Source: an uncultured Acidobacteriia bacterium
Lineage (GTDB): Bacteria > Acidobacteriota > Terriglobia > Bryobacterales > Bryobacteraceae
Assembly: GCA_903907865.1 (NCBI GenBank)
Contig: CAIVPR010000098.1
Span: forward strand, 1-64,000
Reading direction: 5' to 3'
DNA: 64,000 nt
A program made the position numbers and the translations under genes. The notes under the pieces were generated by a model, which was not told the DNA's origin, did not search any database, and was given only the letters and a program-made list of their open reading frames with translations. This document shows positions 60,786 through 64,000 of this stretch, piece after piece; position 1 is the first letter of the stretch; every line of letters begins with the position of its first letter.

Positions 60786-62486
60786 CTACAGGCCCAGCCA
60801 GGCGTCCAGTTGGTGCCGCTGGTCCGCAGTGACGTCCGCGAGGACTTCGAGCTGCCACAGGTTTGCCGGTTCCGGCCCCAAAACGATGTCGATCCGCAGC
60901 AGTTTCTCGCGGCGGGCCACTAGAATCGATGTTGCCTCGCTTGGTTGGTAGTTTTCGAGCCTCTGCGCGAGTTGGTCCGGCCGGACCCGAAAGTCGCCGA
61001 TTCCCAGGATCTCGTCGTCCACCTGCAGGATTCCGAACGCGGGGGTTCCGCGGGGAATCTGGCTGACCAGAAGCCGGCCTCCATCGACCCTCGTCGTGGC
61101 TCCGAGCCAGGCCTTCCCCGAGTCCGCGACCGGGCGGAACCGCAATCCTAGCCAGTCGAGGGCCTCGACGTAGTCCAGTTCTTCGGTCGATTCCACAGCG
61201 TGCCGGAAGAACTCCCTTAGCGACGCGCCTGCCACTTCCCCGCAAGTGGCTTTGAATTGTTGCGGCGTGTAGCCGAGGTCCCCCGAATATCGTTCGAACG
61301 CCAGTCGCATCGCGTCGTCAAGGGATTTCGCCCCGCCCGACGCCTTCCGGATCGCCGCGTCCAGCAGCCAGCCTACGACAGCGCCCTTGGTGTAGTAGCT
61401 CACCGTCGTGTTCTTGGAATTCTCGTCGGGACGGTACAGCTTAATCCATGCGTCGTACGACGACCGCTCCAGCGGTGCGAACAACCGGCCCGGCGTGTTC
61501 TGGATGGACTCGATATTGTTGGATACTTCGGCCAGAAGTTCCTCGCGGGTACTCAGGGCCGCCCGGTGGACCATCACCGGCGCGTAGTATTCGGTGATGC
61601 CCTCGGCAACCCAGAGGCTGGTGGTGTGGTTCTCGTTCTCGTAGTCGAAGGGGCCCAGTTCCACTGGGCGCAGCCGCTTGACGTTCCAGACGTGGAAAAA
61701 CTCGTGCGACACCAATCCGAGCCACGAAAGGTATGCCTTCCGAGTGCGGGCAGCCCAACGGCTCGCCATCATGACGACCGAGTTTCGATGCTCCAAGCCT
61801 CCTCCCGCCTCCGTCAGTAGATTGAGAAAGACATATTTCGAATACGGCAGCGAGCCCCACATGCCGCGGTAGGCGAGGACGATCTTCTCCACGTTCGTCG
61901 CCGATTTCACCGCGTCCCAAACTCCGTCGCCACCTTGGTGCACCAAGAAATGCGGAATGCCGTCAACTTCGAACTGGTGGACTTCGGGATTGCCCGCCAG
62001 AATCGGCGAGTCGACCAACGTGTCGTAGTCCGGCGCCACGTAGTGGTGGGGCGCGCCCCCGGGAGCCGCATCCAACCCCGTCATGGTGGTCTTCCACGCT
62101 TCCGGCAGTTCCAGCCGGACCTCGTGCGGCCTCGCATGCCCGTCGACCAAGGTCACGAACGTCGGAGCACCGTTCAAGAGCGCGAAATCCGCCTCGACCC
62201 AGTTGGTCCGCACGCTCATCTCCCGGCAATACACCCGGTAGCGGATTCGAACCGTCGGAGCCCCGCCCGTCTCCACCCGCCACCGGTTCTTGCGCGATTT
62301 CGCGAACTCCGGCGGCATCTCCACGTGCCGGGCATACTCGCGAACCAGATACGACCCCGGTGTCCAGACGGCCATGAACAGTTCCACCGATTCGCGGCCT
62401 TCTGTCGGGATCTCGGCCTCCACTTCGGCGTAGTGCGTGCCGGGGGCGGGGAAGCGCACCGTGTAGCGGATGGGGGACCGGTCCAT
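60786..62486 (-). CDS. M61 family glycyl aminopeptidase-like protein with PDZ domain
   Basis: The start is the ATG at 62486, preceded by GGTGGGGAAT. The 566 residues hold the N-terminal M61 domain (RYTVRFPAPGTHYAEVEAEI), the catalytic part with the zinc motif SHEFFHVWNVKRLRP (HEFFH at about 261-265), and the third-ligand region LWVAEGITEYYAPVMVHR. A C-terminal PDZ-like segment follows (about 470-560: LVSQIPRGTPAFGILQVDDE). M61 enzymes release N-terminal Gly or Ala from peptides. No signal peptide is seen with this start, so it is probably cytoplasmic. It lies after the TonB receptor gene start with 165 empty bases between them. Confidence 0.9.
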   Translation of the reverse strand: MDRSPIRYTVRFPAPGTHYAEVEAEIPTEGRESVELFMAVWTPGSYLVREYARHVEMPPEFAKSRKNRWRVETGGAPTVRIRYRVYCREMSVRTNWVEADFALLNGAPTFVTLVDGHARPHEVRLELPEAWKTTMTGLDAAPGGAPHHYVAPDYDTLVDSPILAGNPEVHQFEVDGIPHFLVHQGGDGVWDAVKSATNVEKIVLAYRGMWGSLPYSKYVFLNLLTEAGGGLEHRNSVVMMASRWAARTRKAYLSWLGLVSHEFFHVWNVKRLRPVELGPFDYENENHTTSLWVAEGITEYYAPVMVHRAALSTREELLAEVSNNIESIQNTPGRLFAPLERSSYDAWIKLYRPDENSKNTTVSYYTKGAVVGWLLDAAIRKASGGAKSLDDAMRLAFERYSGDLGYTPQQFKATCGEVAGASLREFFRHAVESTEELDYVEALDWLGLRFRPVADSGKAWLGATTRVDGGRLLVSQIPRGTPAFGILQVDDEILGIGDFRVRPDQLAQRLENYQPSEATSILVARREKLLRIDIVLGPEPANLWQLEVLADVTADQRHQLDAWLGL

Positions 62487-62631
62487 ATTCCCCACCATAG
62501 CGCCCGCGACTGGCCCATTACCTCCAAGGTGGTGGTTTTCAACCACCCCAATGCCGGGGTGCATCCTTGTAAGTCCTTTACAATGAGCAGTGTGGCCAAT
62601 GGCGTGTGAATTGCTTTATCTTGGCCGGATA

Positions 62632-64000
62632 ATGAAACGTATGCGGACAGTCAAACTCACCATCACATCGATCCTCTGGACTGCGCTCGCCATCCAAGCC
62701 ATCGCGCAGGGGCCGGTTCCCCAGCCGACTCCGACTGTCTCGGGCCCGGACGCGTCGGGCGGTCCCTCTGGTTCCGATGCCGCTCCGGCCCCCGACGAGC
62801 CCGGTCGCGCGGTAGCCCGGTTGAGCGTTCTCAGCGGAGAGGCCTCCATCCACCGCGGCGATTCCCCCGATGCCGTTGCCGCAGCCCTCAACGCGCCCGT
62901 CATGGCGGGCGACTCGCTCGCGGTCGGACACAACGCCGCCGTCGAACTCCAATTCGACTCGGCCCACTTCGCGCGGTTTGCCGGAGACACGGACGCCCGT
63001 GTGACAGGCATGGACGGCACTGGGCCACAGGTACAGCTCTCGCGCGGCTTGGTGACATGGCGGGTGCTCCGCAGTTCTACCGTGCAGGCCGAGATTCAAG
63101 GGCCGCTGGTCGCGGTCCGTCCGGTCGGCCTCGCCGCCGTGCGTTTCGAGGTGGCGGCGGACGGCTCCGGCAGCATCATGGTGCGCCATGGCGAGGCTGA
63201 AGTGCGCTCCGCGAAGGGCGTGCAGCGCGTCAAGGTCGGCGACTTGATGCTGGTCCGTGGCACCGCCGCTGATCCCGAGTTCCAAGTGGTCCGCGCTCCG
63301 GCGATCGACCAGTGGGACGACTGGAGCGACAAACGCGACGCCTACCTCAGCCGCGCGGAATCGCCACGCCATGCCAGCGCCGACATCGTCGGTACCGAGG
63401 ATCTGGACAACTACGGCCAGTGGAGCAACGATCCGGCCTACGGTGATGTTTGGGTCCCCCGCGTTCCCGCGACGTGGGCACCCTATCGCGACGGCCGCTG
63501 GGTCTGGGAGGACTACTACGGCTGGACTTGGGTGGACTACTCCCCGTGGGGTTGGGCGCCGTTCCATTACGGTTCGTGGTACTGGCGGACCGGATTCGGC
63601 TGGTCCTGGTTCCCCGGATCGCGCTTCGGGCACCACTGGTACCGCCCGGCGCTGGTCGGATTTGTCGGCTTCGGCGGCGGTGGCTTCGGCGGTGGTGGAT
63701 TCGGCGTCGGTTTCGGTTTTGGCAGCATCGGCTGGATCCCGCTGGGCCCGTACGAGCGCTACCATCCATGGTACGGACGCGGCTGGTACGGCGGACGCAA
63801 CGTGGTTGTGAACAACATCAACATTGTCCACAACACCAACATAAACAACGTGTACCGCAACGCACGGGTGGCCAACGGCGTGACGGCGGTCTCCTCCGCG
63901 GACTTTCAGCGGGGCAACTTCCGCAGCAATGTGCCTGTCACTTCGGCTCAGATGAGCCAGGCATCCATGGTGCGGGGAGCCGTGCCGATGACGCCCGGTG
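62632..64000 (+). CDS. Secreted FecR-domain protein with DUF6600-like region (cut by window end)
   Basis: The frame stays open from the ATG at 62632 to the last base, so the C-terminus is missing. A signal peptide (about 1-25, ending AIQAIAQG) is followed by a Pro/Ser/Gly stretch, a FecR-like domain (about 65-215: VARLSVLSGEASIHRGD), and the same Trp/Tyr-rich block as in the first gene of the window (TWAPYRDGRWVWEDYYGWTW, YSPWGWAPFHYGSWYW), then Gly repeats and an Asn-rich segment (VVNNINIVHNTNINNVYRN). A second in-frame ATG lies three codons later. It is paralogous to the protein at 331-2286. Confidence 0.85.
   Translation, partial: MKRMRTVKLTITSILWTALAIQAIAQGPVPQPTPTVSGPDASGGPSGSDAAPAPDEPGRAVARLSVLSGEASIHRGDSPDAVAAALNAPVMAGDSLAVGHNAAVELQFDSAHFARFAGDTDARVTGMDGTGPQVQLSRGLVTWRVLRSSTVQAEIQGPLVAVRPVGLAAVRFEVAADGSGSIMVRHGEAEVRSAKGVQRVKVGDLMLVRGTAADPEFQVVRAPAIDQWDDWSDKRDAYLSRAESPRHASADIVGTEDLDNYGQWSNDPAYGDVWVPRVPATWAPYRDGRWVWEDYYGWTWVDYSPWGWAPFHYGSWYWRTGFGWSWFPGSRFGHHWYRPALVGFVGFGGGGFGGGGFGVGFGFGSIGWIPLGPYERYHPWYGRGWYGGRNVVVNNINIVHNTNINNVYRNARVANGVTAVSSADFQRGNFRSNVPVTSAQMSQASMVRGAVPMTPG

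Noticed and set aside
62578-63831. Minus-strand frame (417 codons) opposite the second FecR protein
   Set aside because: Antisense to a gene with signal peptide, FecR domain and DUF6600-like block; no motifs.

Overview
The window is high-GC bacterial DNA with dense, mostly intact genes. The gene content points to an acidobacterium of the Solibacter/Bryobacter type. The clues are an Oar-like TonB-dependent receptor with an N-terminal carboxypeptidase-regulatory domain, two FecR proteins with a Trp/Tyr-rich DUF6600-like region, a PEP-CTERM protein, an M61 peptidase, RNase J, PQQ and c-type cytochrome enzymes, many hybrid histidine kinases, and a recurring intergenic palindrome with the core CTCCCTTGCGGTCGTGGC. 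The assignment is an inference from gene content; no 16S rRNA gene is present.

Layout. 0-9 kb: a short-chain dehydrogenase remnant, a FecR/DUF6600 protein, an AHSA1-type protein, a cytochrome P460, a membrane acyltransferase-like protein, a LytS/LytTR two-component pair, a secreted CxxCH protein, a PEP-CTERM protein and tRNA-Gln. 9-12.5 kb: a broken quercetinase-type bicupin, the selenocysteine tRNA gene selC, a large glycosyltransferase-like membrane protein and a DoxX-like protein. 12.5-24.7 kb: one long minus-strand operon running from exopolysaccharide-type sugar transferases (three phosphoglycosyl-transferase-like domains, only the first with the canonical catalytic pair) into hybrid kinase, porin, half-size phosphate-binding-like protein, hybrid kinase. 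24.8-27.7 kb, divergent: response regulator, SpoIIE-type phosphatase and STAS protein, a partner-switching module. 27.8-33 kb: an ATP-grasp enzyme, divergent rfbC/rfbA and two overlapping SPFH genes. 33-39 kb: two sensor kinases, a dihaem cytochrome c and a PQQ dehydrogenase. 39-49 kb: an accessory region bounded by toxin-antitoxin genes (a decayed PIN toxin with its antitoxin, a nucleotidyltransferase pair, and BrnTA) that holds a fused 2-oxoacid dehydrogenase E1, E2, free acyl carrier protein, polysaccharide deacetylase and GNAT-like protein, plus an alpha-L-fucosidase. 49-64 kb: a peptidase, a TPR protein, nitroreductase, RNase J, a DltD/AlgI-like O-acylation pair, a dehydrogenase with a cyclase-family hydrolase, a TonB receptor, an M61 peptidase and a second FecR/DUF6600 protein cut by the window end.

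How the genes work together. The centre of the window looks like a cell-surface polysaccharide programme: priming sugar transferases, a WecG-type transferase, a nucleotidyltransferase, rfbA/rfbC and several sensory kinases. The most unusual unit is the E1-E2-ACP cluster at 40.7-46.1 kb, which could move an acyl or hydroxyacyl group from a 2-oxoacid or ketose, through thiamine diphosphate and lipoate, to a free ACP and then to a sugar or amine. Five copies of a REP-like palindrome lie between genes. Two genes (bicupin, sugar transferase-WecG) carry frameshifts that are either real decay or assembly errors.
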